Shown here piece after piece: positions 26,853-34,997 of a stretch of 64,000 nucleotides of DNA. Source of the stretch: Paraburkholderia sacchari (GTDB lineage Bacteria; Pseudomonadota; Gammaproteobacteria; Burkholderiales; Burkholderiaceae); the NCBI RefSeq assembly GCF_000785435.2, contig NZ_JTDB02000001.1, positions 1,330,499-1,394,498 of the forward strand, written 5' to 3'. The notes beneath the pieces were generated by a model. That model searched no databases and was not told the origin of the DNA. It saw nothing but the letters and a program-made list of their open reading frames with translations. Positions within the stretch are counted from its first letter, which is position 1. The number at the start of each line of letters is the position of its first letter. A program made the translations under genes and the position numbers.

Positions 26853-26874
26853 TAAACTGCTTTGCAGCAGTTTA
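26853..26874 (-). other. Stem-loop at the pcaJ stop codon
   Basis: TAAACTGCT (26853-26861) pairs perfectly with AGCAGTTTA (26866-26874) around a four-base loop. On the coding strand the pcaJ TAA is the first three bases of the stem. No T-run follows, so it may be a processing or partial-termination element between pcaIJ and pcaBDC rather than a full terminator. Confidence 0.45.
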
Positions 26875-27531
26875 CGCCGCGCGGCGGTTCTGCGTCGCGT
26901 CGATCAACGACACGCCAGCAAGCTTTTGCAGCGCATCGAAGTCGATGTCGGAATAGATCTCGCGCACGGCGAGGCCTTCGGGCGTGACGTCGAACGCGGC
27001 GAGGTCGGTATAGATGCGGCCCACGCAGCCCACGCCCGTCACCGGATACGAGCATTCACTCACGAGCTTGCTTTCACCCTGCTTCGTGAGCAGTTCCATC
27101 ATGACGAACACCTGCTTCGCGCCGAGTGCGAGGTCCATCGCGCCACCCACGGCCGGAATGGCGTCGGGTGCACCGGTGTGCCAGTTCGCGAGATCGCCCT
27201 TCACCGACACCTGGAACGCACCGAGCACGCAGTAGTCGAGATGGCCGCCGCGCATCATCGCGAACGAATCCGCGTGATGGAAAAACGCGCCGCCTGTCAG
27301 CAGCGTGACGTGCTGCTTGCCCGCGTTGATGAGTTCGTCGTCTTCCTGGCCGGGCGCCGGGGCCGGGCCCATGCCGAGCAGACCGTTCTCGCTGTGCAGG
27401 AAAATTTCCTTGCTCGGGTCGAGGTGGTTGGCCACCAGCGTCGGCACGCCAATGCCGAGATTCACATAAGCGCCCTCAGGAATGTCCTGAGCCACGCGTT
27501 GAGCCATTTCATCGCGATTCAACCGTTTCAT
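26872..27531 (-). CDS. pcaJ: 3-oxoadipate CoA-transferase, subunit B
   Basis: A 219-residue subunit of the enzyme that transfers CoA from succinyl-CoA to beta-ketoadipate. The motif LHSENGLLGMGP contains the catalytic glutamate of family I CoA-transferase beta subunits, and GGAMDLALGAK is also typical. The start follows AGGAG. It is 15 bases after pcaI. Acetoacetate (ScoB/AtoA) enzymes look similar, but the pca genes on the same strand favour beta-ketoadipate. Confidence 0.9.
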   Translation of the reverse strand: MKRLNRDEMAQRVAQDIPEGAYVNLGIGVPTLVANHLDPSKEIFLHSENGLLGMGPAPAPGQEDDELINAGKQHVTLLTGGAFFHHADSFAMMRGGHLDYCVLGAFQVSVKGDLANWHTGAPDAIPAVGGAMDLALGAKQVFVMMELLTKQGESKLVSECSYPVTGVGCVGRIYTDLAAFDVTPEGLAVREIYSDIDFDALQKLAGVSLIDATQNRRAA

Positions 27532-27546
27532 TTCTTGACTCCTCAC

Positions 27547-28248
27547 TCAGGCGGCCTGGCCGGCTTGCAGCGATTGATGCGCCGCCTGCGGCACTTCTAC
27601 GACGCGCTGCACGAAAATGCCGGGCGTCACGATGTTTTCGGGATCGAGTGCGCCGAGTTCGACGACCTCCGAAACCTGCGCGATGGCGACCTTGGCCGCG
27701 CTCGCCATGATCGGGCCGAAGTTGCGCGCGGTCTTGCGATAGACCAGGTTGCCCCAGCGATCGCCCTTATGGGCTTTGATGAGCGCGAAGTCGGCATGCA
27801 GCGGCGACTCCAGCACGTACTGGCGGCCGTCGATCAGGCGCGTCTCCTTGCCTTCGGCCAGCTTCGTGCCATAGCCCGTGGGCGTGAAGAAACCGCCGAT
27901 GCCGGCGCCCGCCGCGCGGATGCGCTCGGCCAGATTGCCCTGCGGCACGAGTTCGAGCTCGATTTCGCCGGCGCGGTAAAGCGCGTCGAACACATACGAG
28001 TCGGTCTGGCGCGGGAACGAGCAAATGATCTTGCGCACCCGTTTGGCCTTGAGCAGCGCGGCAAGCCCGGTATCGCCATTGCCCGCGTTGTTGTTCACGA
28101 TCGTGAGCTCGCGCGCACCTTGCGCGATCAGCGCGTCGATCAGTTCCGCGGGCATGCCGGCCGTGCCGAAGCCGCCGATCATCACCGTGGCGCCGTCGTG
28201 CACGTCGGCGACGGCGGCTTGAAGCGAATCGAAAATCTTGTTGATCAT
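27547..28248 (-). CDS. pcaI: 3-oxoadipate CoA-transferase, subunit A
   Basis: A 233-residue alpha subunit. The N-terminal CoA-binding block GATVMIGGFGTAGMPAELI is present at about residues 19-37, followed by VNNNAGNGDTGLAALL. It is the first gene of the pca operon. The start at 28248 has AGGAACAGGC upstream. It works with PcaJ as a heteromer to produce beta-ketoadipyl-CoA. The final thiolase (pcaF) is not in the window. Confidence 0.9.
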   Translation of the reverse strand: MINKIFDSLQAAVADVHDGATVMIGGFGTAGMPAELIDALIAQGARELTIVNNNAGNGDTGLAALLKAKRVRKIICSFPRQTDSYVFDALYRAGEIELELVPQGNLAERIRAAGAGIGGFFTPTGYGTKLAEGKETRLIDGRQYVLESPLHADFALIKAHKGDRWGNLVYRKTARNFGPIMASAAKVAIAQVSEVVELGALDPENIVTPGIFVQRVVEVPQAAHQSLQAGQAA

Positions 28249-28307
28249 GCCTGTTCCTGAAAGCGATGCGCACCGCGGAAAGCCCACGCCACTTGATCGC
28301 GAAAAAA

Positions 28308-28341
28308 GTTCTATATACGAACACTGATTCGTTTAGCGAAC
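28308..28341. promoter_or_regulatory. Tandem 15-base boxes upstream of the pca operon
   Basis: Two related imperfect palindromes lie 19 bases apart: GTTCTATATACGAAC (28308-28322) and ATTCGTTTAGCGAAC (28327-28341). Their centres are near 28315 and 28334, 67-86 bases before pcaI. The GTTCG/CGAAC half sites resemble those of pathway regulators of the PcaR/PcaU (IclR) group, although the adjacent regulator gene is a LysR. Confidence 0.45.
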
Positions 28342-28444
28342 GTTCAGCGCATTATCGGAGCCGAAATGTGGACTTGTCAAGGCGGGAGTTCCTGATGCGG
28401 CAGTCGAATGCATGGCGAGGCGCGGGTATCGCGCATTCGAATTC

Positions 28445-28480
28445 ATGCACTAGGGGTTATTCGATTTCGATATAGTGCAT
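28445..28480. promoter_or_regulatory. Inverted repeat upstream of the LysR gene
   Basis: ATGCACTA at 28445-28452 is perfectly inverted as TAGTGCAT at 28473-28480, with a 20-base spacer containing TCGATTTCGATA. It ends 26 bases before the LysR start, a position suitable for autoregulation. Confidence 0.4.
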
Positions 28481-28506
28481 CTGTCTGCCCACGCACGCCC
28501 CTCCCC

Positions 28507-29430
28507 ATGCAAGAGCTCGACCTCAATCTGATCCCCTACCTCGTCGCCATGGACGAAACCCGCAACGTGAGCCGCGCCGCCGAGCGGCTGGGCGTGAGCC
28601 AGCCGCGCGTGAGCACGGCGCTTGGCAAACTGCGTGAATATTTCGGCGATCCCCTGTTCGTGCGCACCTCGCACGGCATGGAACCTACGCCGCGCGCGCT
28701 CGGCCTCATTCCGGCCGCGCGCGACGCGCTCATCCGTATCGAAAAAGGCATGCTCGAAGCCCACGACTTCGACCCGGCCACCAGCACGCATACGTTTTCG
28801 ATCGCGCTCTCGGACGTGGGTGAGATCGTGTTCCTGCCGCGCCTGTTGCAGGTGTTTGCCGAACGGGCGCCCAACGCGAATCTGCGCTCGGTTTCGCTGC
28901 CGCACAACCAGGTGGAGCGCGGCCTCGAATCGGGAGACATCGATCTGGCCGTCGGCTACTTCCCCGACCTCGGTGGCAACAACTTTTTCCAGCAGCGCCT
29001 TTTCACGCATCGGTTCATCTGCCTGATACGCAGCAACCATCCGCTTGCCGGCAAGCCCCTGACGCTCGAGCAGTTTCTTGCACTCGGGCATGCCGTCGTG
29101 CGCGCCGAGGGCCGCAGCCAGGAAGTGCTCGAACGCTTCCTGGAAAAGAAGCGCCTGCACCGGCGCGCCGTGCTCGAAACCCCTCACTTCATGAGCCTGC
29201 CGTTCATTCTCACGCGCACCGACCTGATTGCCACGGTGCCGCATGCAATCGGCTTCGCCTATGTCTCGGAGCATGCCTCGATCGCGCTAGTGGAGCCACC
29301 GCTGCCCTTGCCCCGCTTCGACCTCAAGCAGCACTGGCATCGCAAGTATCACAATGCACCGCGCGGCGAATGGCTGCGCCGCGTGGTGGCCGAACTGTTC
29401 AATGACGCGATGGACGAATGGCCCAAATGA
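28507..29430 (+). CDS. LysR-family regulator divergent from the pca operon
   Basis: A 307-residue LysR regulator with an N-terminal winged helix (residues 2-62; VSRAAERLGVSQPRVSTALG) and a periplasmic-binding-protein-like effector domain. The opening ELDLNLIPYLVAMDETRN resembles the NodD/NahR branch. The start at 28507 gives this standard N-terminus. The divergent layout suggests control of pcaIJ-BDC, possibly with an intermediate such as beta-ketoadipate or carboxymuconate as inducer. PcaQ-type function is possible but not shown. Confidence 0.87.
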   Translation: MQELDLNLIPYLVAMDETRNVSRAAERLGVSQPRVSTALGKLREYFGDPLFVRTSHGMEPTPRALGLIPAARDALIRIEKGMLEAHDFDPATSTHTFSIALSDVGEIVFLPRLLQVFAERAPNANLRSVSLPHNQVERGLESGDIDLAVGYFPDLGGNNFFQQRLFTHRFICLIRSNHPLAGKPLTLEQFLALGHAVVRAEGRSQEVLERFLEKKRLHRRAVLETPHFMSLPFILTRTDLIATVPHAIGFAYVSEHASIALVEPPLPLPRFDLKQHWHRKYHNAPRGEWLRRVVAELFNDAMDEWPK

Positions 29431-29434
29431 AGAA

Positions 29435-29482
29435 GCGCGCATCGGTGCATGGGAGCGCACGCCGCCATGCACCGATGCGCGC
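29435..29482. other. Perfect 18-bp inverted repeat between lysR and folE
   Basis: The arms 29435-29452 (GCGCGCATCGGTGCATGG) and 29465-29482 are exact complements, with a 12-base loop. There is no T-run on either strand. It starts four bases after the lysR stop and ends 69 bases before folE. It may terminate or insulate lysR, stabilise its transcript end, or fold in a folE leader. Confidence 0.6.
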
Positions 29483-29551
29483 AAATCATGAAACAATGGC
29501 CGCTGGTGGAACGCGTCGCCGCGGCGTGGCCCACATAACAGGAGCCGATGC

Positions 29552-30202
29552 ATGAGCGATGCAAAGAAAACCGAAGAAAACACCCCAAAAGAACCGAAGA
29601 CCGGCGCGGGCCGGCCATCGCGCGAGCAGGCGGAAGACGCCGTGCGCGTGCTGCTGCGCTGGGCCGGCGACGACCCCGCGCGCGAAGGGCTGATCGATAC
29701 GCCGGCGCGCGTCGTACGCGCCTATGAAGAATTCTTCGCGGGCTACGACCACGACCCGCGCGAGATCCTGTCGCGCACCTTCTCGGAAGTGGACGGTTAC
29801 GACGAGATGATCGTGCTGAAAGACATCCGCTTCGAAAGCTACTGCGAACACCACATGGTGCCGATTATCGGCCGCGCGCACGTGGCGTATCTGCCCGAGC
29901 ATCGCGTGGTGGGCATTTCGAAGCTCGCGCGGCTCGTCGACGCCTTCGCCAAGCGCCTGCAGATTCAGGAAAAGATGACCGCGCAGATCGCCGACACGCT
30001 CAATGAGGTACTCCAGCCCAAGGGCGTGGGCGTGATTCTCGAAGCGGCACATCAATGCATGTCGACGCGCGGCGTGCACAAGGCGGGCGTGACGATGGTG
30101 ACCTCGCGCATGCTCGGCACGTTCCGCAGCGACCCGTCCACACGCCGCGAATTCCTGGCCATCGTCGGCAATCCGGGCGTGATGAGCGTACCCAATACCT
30201 GA
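29552..30202 (+). CDS. folE: GTP cyclohydrolase I
   Basis: A 216-residue enzyme making dihydroneopterin triphosphate from GTP, the first step of folate and pterin synthesis. The zinc site is complete: Cys98 and His101 (SYCEHHMVP) and Cys169 (AHQCMSTRG). The first 20 residues are a Lys/Glu/Pro-rich extension absent from shorter homologues. It is a single gene, convergent with the serine acetyltransferase gene. A second folE copy elsewhere would be normal for Burkholderiaceae. Confidence 0.93.
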   Translation: MSDAKKTEENTPKEPKTGAGRPSREQAEDAVRVLLRWAGDDPAREGLIDTPARVVRAYEEFFAGYDHDPREILSRTFSEVDGYDEMIVLKDIRFESYCEHHMVPIIGRAHVAYLPEHRVVGISKLARLVDAFAKRLQIQEKMTAQIADTLNEVLQPKGVGVILEAAHQCMSTRGVHKAGVTMVTSRMLGTFRSDPSTRREFLAIVGNPGVMSVPNT

Positions 30203-30206
30203 CTGA

Positions 30207-30227
30207 GGCCCGAGGCGCGCTCGGGCC
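30207..30227. terminator. Hairpin between convergent folE and acetyltransferase genes
   Basis: GGCCCGAG (30207-30214) pairs with CTCGGGCC (30220-30227) over a five-base loop. The stem is strong but there is no clear U-tract. Its position between converging genes suits a bidirectional terminator. Confidence 0.45.
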
Positions 30228-30263
30228 AGCGCAGACAGATGTTCAGTGGCTCTTCGGCGTCCC

Positions 30264-31187
30264 TCAAGACGCGCCGCTGTCACTGGCGATTTCGCGGATC
30301 TTGCCCTGGCGCACGCTGCTGCCCGGCGGCACGCTGTGCGTGAGCCACACATTGCCGCCGATTACCGAGCCTCGCCCGATCGTCACGCGGCCCAGAATCG
30401 TCGCGCCGGCGTAGATCACCACGTCGTCCTCGACGATCGGATGGCGCGCATTGCCCTTCACGAGCGTGCCGTCGAGATCGGCCGCGAAGCTCTTCGCACC
30501 CAGCGTCACCGCCTGGTACACGCGCACGCGCTCGCCGATGATCGCCGTCTCGCCGATCACGACGCCCGTGCCGTGGTCGATGAAGAAGCTCGGACCGATC
30601 TGCGCGCCCGGGTGAATGTCGATGCCTGTCGCCGAGTGCGCGATTTCGTTGATGAAACGCGCGAGTAGCGGCACGCCGAGCCGGTGCAATGCATGCGCAA
30701 GCCGATGATGCGTCATGGCCCAGACGCCGGGATAGCAAAGCAGGATTTCGGTGATGTGCTGCGCAGCGGGGTCGCCCGTGAACGCGGCCTGAATGTCGCT
30801 CACGAGCAGCGCACGAATGCCGGGGAGCTGGTGACCGAATTCGCGGGCAATGTCGAAGGCGCGCTTGCGCAGCACCTCGTCGCCGGCCCCGGCGTTTTCG
30901 GGCAGGAAGCGCAGCGCGCGGCGAATCTGCTCGGCAAGCAGGCGCAGCGTGCTTTCGAGCGTATGGCCGACGTAATAGTCGACGCTTTCGTCCGTCAGGT
31001 CGGGGGCGCCATAGTGCGTGGGGAACAGCACGGCACGCAGGCCGGCGACAATGTTGATCACGCCGTCACGCGACGGCAGTTCGCGAATGCCGAGCGGATG
31101 GCGGGTTCGGTGAAGCTCTTCGCGCGACGCGCGCAGATCGGTGACGATCTGTTCGAGGCCCCAGTCGGGGTAAGCGGCATTGGACAT
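30264..31187 (-). CDS. Serine O-acetyltransferase, EpsC type
   Basis: A 307-residue hexapeptide-repeat transferase that makes O-acetylserine for cysteine synthesis. The helical N-terminal half is long (about 1-190). The left-handed beta helix follows, with TGIDIHPGAQIGPSFFIDHG, VVIGETAIIGERV and GNARHPIVEDDVVIYAGATI. The length and N-terminus match the EpsC/SAT form of Burkholderiales rather than 270-residue enterobacterial CysE. It stands alone, convergent with folE. Confidence 0.9.
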   Translation of the reverse strand: MSNAAYPDWGLEQIVTDLRASREELHRTRHPLGIRELPSRDGVINIVAGLRAVLFPTHYGAPDLTDESVDYYVGHTLESTLRLLAEQIRRALRFLPENAGAGDEVLRKRAFDIAREFGHQLPGIRALLVSDIQAAFTGDPAAQHITEILLCYPGVWAMTHHRLAHALHRLGVPLLARFINEIAHSATGIDIHPGAQIGPSFFIDHGTGVVIGETAIIGERVRVYQAVTLGAKSFAADLDGTLVKGNARHPIVEDDVVIYAGATILGRVTIGRGSVIGGNVWLTHSVPPGSSVRQGKIREIASDSGAS

Positions 31188-31279
31188 GATGAAGCTGCGG
31201 GACGGCGCCGCCAGGAAGTGTATCGACCCCAGAGATTACCGCTTTTCGCGATAGTCCGCCGGGCACCGCAAGCGCCGCC

Positions 31280-31522
31280 TCAGAGCGTGATGCTGCTCGC
31301 GTCGATCCAGCGCACCGCCCAGTCGCGCGCATGGGCAATGGCGGCGGCTTCGTCGGAAAAGCGCAATTCGGCTGGAAAAAAACGATTGGCAACGAGTTCG
31401 CCGTCGCTCGAGCGCGAGATCACCACATAAGGCTGATACGTGCCATCGCCGGCGCGCGCCGGCGCACAATTGAGCAAATAACCGCGATGCGTGAATGCAG
31501 CGTCGAAGTGCATGTGTCTCAT
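31280..31522 (-). CDS. Small protein of unknown function
   Basis: An 80-residue soluble protein with mixed beta strands (GYLLNCAPARAGDGTYQPYVVISR) and a C-terminal helix (DEAAAIAHARDWAVRWID). ATG 31522 has GGGGCGG directly upstream; ATG 31513 is better spaced from GGATGAG. No named domain is recognised. It resembles the many short single-copy hypothetical proteins of Burkholderiaceae. Confidence 0.6.
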   Translation of the reverse strand: MRHMHFDAAFTHRGYLLNCAPARAGDGTYQPYVVISRSSDGELVANRFFPAELRFSDEAAAIAHARDWAVRWIDASSITL

Positions 31523-31832
31523 CCGCCCCTGACTGCTTTGTCCGTTATTGTGAGCGCGTACAGGATCGTGCGGCAAAGCCACAACTCGGCTATCGCTTCA
31601 GCCGTTACTTCTTATGCGCGCCAACTCGTTGAAAGAGGATCATACTCCCACTAAATACGCCGATCCAACGAAAAAAATCTGGATCACTGGAGGCGTTCTC
31701 CTGGCGCACAGACTTGCAATTCCGCCGGATTCCGGGTTCGCATCCGGTGCGTTTGGAACACCTCATGATGCAGTTTGGTGCATCTGATTGGTGCATCTGG
31801 TTCTTCATTGGCTATCCCACGGAGGACACACC
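31523..31832. other. Intergenic region
   Basis: These 310 bases hold no convincing gene. A repeated TTTGGTGCATCTGATTGGTGCATCTGG near 31774-31800 is a 13-base imperfect direct repeat just upstream of the next gene's ribosome site. Nothing else stands out. Confidence 0.35.
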
Positions 31833-32147
31833 ATGAACGACTCCAACCTCAGCAATCACCCCGACGAAGTCACGACCAGCAACGCGTCGCTCGACAATAG
31901 CGTGCCGGAAGCGCCTGACGGTTTCGCGGGCTTCGACAGCCGCAGCATCGCGCATCGCATGCCGTTCGCGCTCGAAACGGGCTTCGAGGCGGTGGACATG
32001 GGCATGGCCGAGCCGCTGGCGTACGGCCCAGGCGAGCAGTTCGACGACCCGCGCGAGCCCGGCCAGCGCCGCAGCCCGGGACGCATTCACTTCGCCATCA
32101 ACCATATGCGCCCGACGCGCGTGGTCGAGCTGCACCGCAAACCCTGA
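31833..32147 (+). CDS. Small hydrophilic protein of unknown function
   Basis: A 104-residue protein behind a strong GGAGG site. It is polar and probably partly disordered at the N-terminus (SNHPDEVTTSNASLDNSVPE). It ends in a basic segment (GRIHFAINHMRPTRVVELHRKP). No signal, membrane span or known domain is visible. Confidence 0.6.
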   Translation: MNDSNLSNHPDEVTTSNASLDNSVPEAPDGFAGFDSRSIAHRMPFALETGFEAVDMGMAEPLAYGPGEQFDDPREPGQRRSPGRIHFAINHMRPTRVVELHRKP

Positions 32148-32626
32148 CTCGCACTACATGCACTAAAACGCCTGGCGGACGCGTCTCGCCAGGCGAGCAG
32201 CAATGCGCCCGTGAGTTCGTAAATTCATGCAATTAGCACAATTCATGCGCAGTATGCGCCGATTCAATACTGATCGCACAAAAATGCGTTCATAGGCATT
32301 AACAATCTTTCAAGTTCACGCGAAACATATTGCCCGGCTTTATACCTATTCGGACGAACTCATTCATCAAATGAAGCAATAAATGCCAAAATCTATTCCG
32401 CGCCCCAGTGCGACTGATCTTTATGCCGAAAAATCGGTACGTTTTTTTCTGTGTTTGAGGAACAAGCACGAGATTGCTCTCGAGGGGCAGGCGGAAACCC
32501 ATGGCGCAAGACCTTTGCCGCGGGGAGAAAAAGACGAGCCCGGCGGAATTTAGTGATAAATTGTTACATCACAAGAAGCAAGGCGGCAGCCTGCCCAGAC
32601 GCCGCTTGCGGTCTGGCCCACCGCCG
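32148..32626. other. Intergenic region upstream of the quorum-sensing regulator
   Basis: No gene in 479 bases. A perfect 9-bp stem (CGCCTGGCG 32169-32177 with CGCCAGGCG 32187-32195) follows the preceding gene and is a likely terminator or transcript-end structure. The remainder (32210-32460) is markedly AT-rich for this genome and probably holds the luxR promoter. I did not find a lux box here. Confidence 0.45.
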
Positions 32627-33370
32627 ATGGAGAGTGTTGACGTGCCTCTACATTACATTGAGCAGATGTCATCCGTGCTCGACGCGCCCGAAGATGCGGC
32701 GTGGTTCGAGGCGGTGTCTCGGCTCGCCGCCTCATGGGGTTTCGGCCAGGTGATGCTGGCCATCCTGCCGCGCCCAGGCATGCGGCTCGAGGACGCGTTC
32801 ATTCGGACCAATTATTCCAACGTCTGGCGGCAGGCCTATAACGACCACGGCATGGCGTATTTCGACCCGGTGGTCGCGCATTGCACGACGCGCTCGGCGC
32901 CGCTTATCTGGTCACCAGAATTATTTGCTACCGAGCAGCAGCAATCGATGTATGAAGAGGCCCGCTCGCACGGGCTGCGTGCCGGCATTACACTGCCAAT
33001 CCATGGCCCGCGCCAGGAGGCGGGCATGCTGTGCTTCGTCAACGACGCCAGTCCGTCTGACGCGTTCTGGCAGGACGTGGACCGTGCGCTGCCGAATCTC
33101 GTGTTGCTGCGGGATCTCGTGCTCGACACAAGCCAGCGGCACCTGAACGATCACGCCCAGTCGCTGATTCCCAAGCTCACGCCGCGCGAAAAGGAATGCC
33201 TCAAGTGGACTGCGCTCGGCAAGTCCACTTGGGAAATTTCGCACATCCTGAATTGCTCCGAGGCCGTGGTGAACTTCCACATGAAGAACATTCGCGGGAA
33301 GTTCGGCGTAAATTCACGGCGTGCGGCAGCCGTGATTGCAACCCAGATGGGTCTTATTGACCCGGGCTAA
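32627..33370 (+). CDS. LuxR-family quorum-sensing regulator (BraR-like)
   Basis: A 247-residue acyl-homoserine-lactone receptor. The autoinducer-binding residues of TraR/LasR are all in place: Trp67, Tyr71, Asp80-Pro81, Trp95 and Gly120 (RAGITLPIHG). The GerE-type helix-turn-helix is near 180-240 (LTPREKECLKWTALGKSTWE). GTG 32642 is an alternative start with better-spaced GGAG. It faces rsaL and luxI in the arrangement of BraR-RsaL-BraI of Paraburkholderia and LasR-RsaL-LasI of Pseudomonas. It should activate luxI through the 33751 lux box. Confidence 0.92.
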   Translation: MESVDVPLHYIEQMSSVLDAPEDAAWFEAVSRLAASWGFGQVMLAILPRPGMRLEDAFIRTNYSNVWRQAYNDHGMAYFDPVVAHCTTRSAPLIWSPELFATEQQQSMYEEARSHGLRAGITLPIHGPRQEAGMLCFVNDASPSDAFWQDVDRALPNLVLLRDLVLDTSQRHLNDHAQSLIPKLTPREKECLKWTALGKSTWEISHILNCSEAVVNFHMKNIRGKFGVNSRRAAAVIATQMGLIDPG

Positions 33371-33671
33371 GCATGGCCGCATCCGTGCGGCGAAGCACAC
33401 GCTCCGCACGGCCCAGATCGCCGTCCGAAATCGTCTTGTTGAAATACAGCCCCAGCAGGATCGATACCGGCGGCGGAATCTCCGCACCCGACTCGAACCG
33501 GCTGCCGCGCGACTGCGTCACGCCAAACCGCGCCCAGAAGCGGCGCTGGCTCTCTTTCTTCTTCTTCCGATACGCGATGATCAGGACACGGTCGATTACC
33601 GACGACAGGTCCCCTCCGGTGTGAGAGGAGTTCGCGCCCGCCTGCCATTGATGATTGTCCAGAAGTTCCAT
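33354..33671 (-). CDS. rsaL: RsaL-like quorum-sensing repressor
   Basis: A 105-residue regulator between luxR and luxI, in the opposite orientation. The HTH core FWARFGVTQSRGSRFESG and the following PPPVSILLGLY match RsaL. RsaL represses the AHL synthase promoter and gives quorum-sensing homeostasis. The start at 33671 (MELLDNHQW) follows GAGAA; in-frame ATGs at 33725 and 33752 are less likely. Its 3' end overlaps the luxR 3' end by 17 bases. Confidence 0.85.
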   Translation of the reverse strand: MELLDNHQWQAGANSSHTGGDLSSVIDRVLIIAYRKKKKESQRRFWARFGVTQSRGSRFESGAEIPPPVSILLGLYFNKTISDGDLGRAERVLRRTDAAMLSPGQ

Positions 33672-33750
33672 ATTGATTCTCGCTGTGTCAGAGATATGCC
33701 TGATGAGTGACTGCCGCCCAGCCATTCTCCAGAACTGACACTCCCCGCGC

Positions 33751-33770
33751 ACCTACCTATCTTGATAGGT
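33751..33770. promoter_or_regulatory. lux box (LasR/BraR type)
   Basis: The 20-base element ACCTACCTATCTTGATAGGT fits the CT-N12-AG lux-box rule, with ACCTA/TAGGT arms. An inner 7-bp perfect dyad (ACCTATC/GATAGGT) spans 33755-33770. It lies 70 bases before luxI and about 80 before rsaL, so it can serve both promoters. Confidence 0.8.
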
Positions 33771-33840
33771 GTTTTTTTATATTCATAACGCATAGCTTCG
33801 ATCCATACCGCTACCTCCACACGCACACGGGAGAGTTGTC

Positions 33841-34431
33841 ATGCAAGCTGCGATTCGGATCGGACTACGCCAGGAATTCGACAACGAAGATATCAATGAG
33901 ATGTACCGGCTGCGCGCGCGCGTGTTTCGCGACCGCATGGGCTGGGATATTCCCACCATCGCTGGAATGGAAATCGACGGGTACGACGCGCTCGGGCCCC
34001 ACTATATGTTGATCCAGGACAATGACGGCAAGGTGCGTGGCTGCTGGCGCCTGATGCCGACCGAAGGGCCGAACATGCTGCGCGACACCTTCCCGCAGCT
34101 GCTGCACGGCCAGGCGGCGCCGGCCGGCCGGCATATCTGGGAACTCAGCCGGTTTGCCATCGAGTCGGGCAACGACCACGCGTTCGGCTTTGCCGACGTC
34201 ACCATGCATGCGATCCACTCGCTGGTCTCGTTTGCCGACCGCATGGGCATTTCGCGCTATGTGACCGTCACCACCACGCCGATCGAGCGGCTGCTGCGCC
34301 GCACCGGCATCGAAGTTTCGCGGCTCGGCGCGCCCGTGCGCATTGGCGTGGAAAACGCTGTCGCGTTGGAAATTTCAGTGGGCGCGCAAACCCGCAACGC
34401 CCTTTTCGGACCGATGGCCGTCGCGGCCTGA
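33841..34431 (+). CDS. Acyl-homoserine-lactone synthase, LuxI family (BraI-like)
   Basis: A 196-residue synthase that joins an acyl chain to S-adenosylmethionine to make the quorum-sensing signal. All LuxI invariant residues are visible: Arg25, Phe29, Trp35, Asp46, Asp49, Arg70, Glu101 and Arg104 (WELSRFAIES). The context suggests the BraI group, which makes long-chain 3-oxo-AHLs, but chain length cannot be read from the sequence. It is preceded by a lux box and no obvious strong ribosome site. Confidence 0.93.
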   Translation: MQAAIRIGLRQEFDNEDINEMYRLRARVFRDRMGWDIPTIAGMEIDGYDALGPHYMLIQDNDGKVRGCWRLMPTEGPNMLRDTFPQLLHGQAAPAGRHIWELSRFAIESGNDHAFGFADVTMHAIHSLVSFADRMGISRYVTVTTTPIERLLRRTGIEVSRLGAPVRIGVENAVALEISVGAQTRNALFGPMAVAA

Positions 34432-34997
34432 GACCCGCAGCCGTCCTGTCGCCCACTTTTTTGCGCGACGACTCACGGCATCGGGCCAGACGATTTTTTA
34501 TTTTGTCTGACAAATAACGCCAAGGGCGGCCAACGCCGTTGCAGTCAGCGAGCCGCCATCCAAATCCCTGGGGCGATGCAGCGCACGCACAGCCTTCATG
34601 TAAGGCTATCGGCGCGCTGGCCGGAGTCGATCAGCACCGCAGATCCGCGAGCTGCGGCTGCCAGCGCGCGGCGCCGGGCGCCCCAGCCCAGTACTGCGAG
34701 CGCGTCTCCGACGCCCGTCGCATAGCGATGCCTCACGATCGTCGCCACGATGTTCGTGCCAAGCAAGTCACCGTCCTACATCCTGCATACCGACAGCGCC
34801 GAAGCAGTCCGAGACGGCAACACGCCACATTCCGACGCGATTTTTTTGATATTCCTTCTAGCACATTCCATTTTTCATACTGCGGCACTGCAATTTTCTG
34901 AGCAATCATTTAAGCTTTTTACAGTTGGCTAAACACAGCACAAGATCACGGTCGGGCATTGCCCGAATCCGTGCAATTCCACACTAGCGGAGGCTCC
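34432..34997. other. Long intergenic region between luxI and the stress protein gene
   Basis: I see no gene in these 566 bases. Short open frames here have no ribosome site and the composition of shadow translation. The stretch 34840-34940 is AT-rich with TTTAAGCTTTTTACAG and likely contains the promoter of the universal stress protein gene. Confidence 0.4.

Noticed and set aside
26794..28260. A 1.5-kb plus-strand open frame antisense to pcaI and pcaJ
   Set aside because: The pca subunits on the other strand show full CoA-transferase motifs; the antisense product does not resemble protein.
34450..34535. T-rich stretch and CAGAC/GTCTG pairing after luxI as a terminator
   Set aside because: The stem is only five base pairs with a long T-rich loop, and no U-tract directly follows the stem.
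34539..34901. 120-codon open frame between luxI and the stress protein gene
   Set aside because: No ribosome site, Arg/His/Ser-rich random-looking translation and no hydrophobic core.
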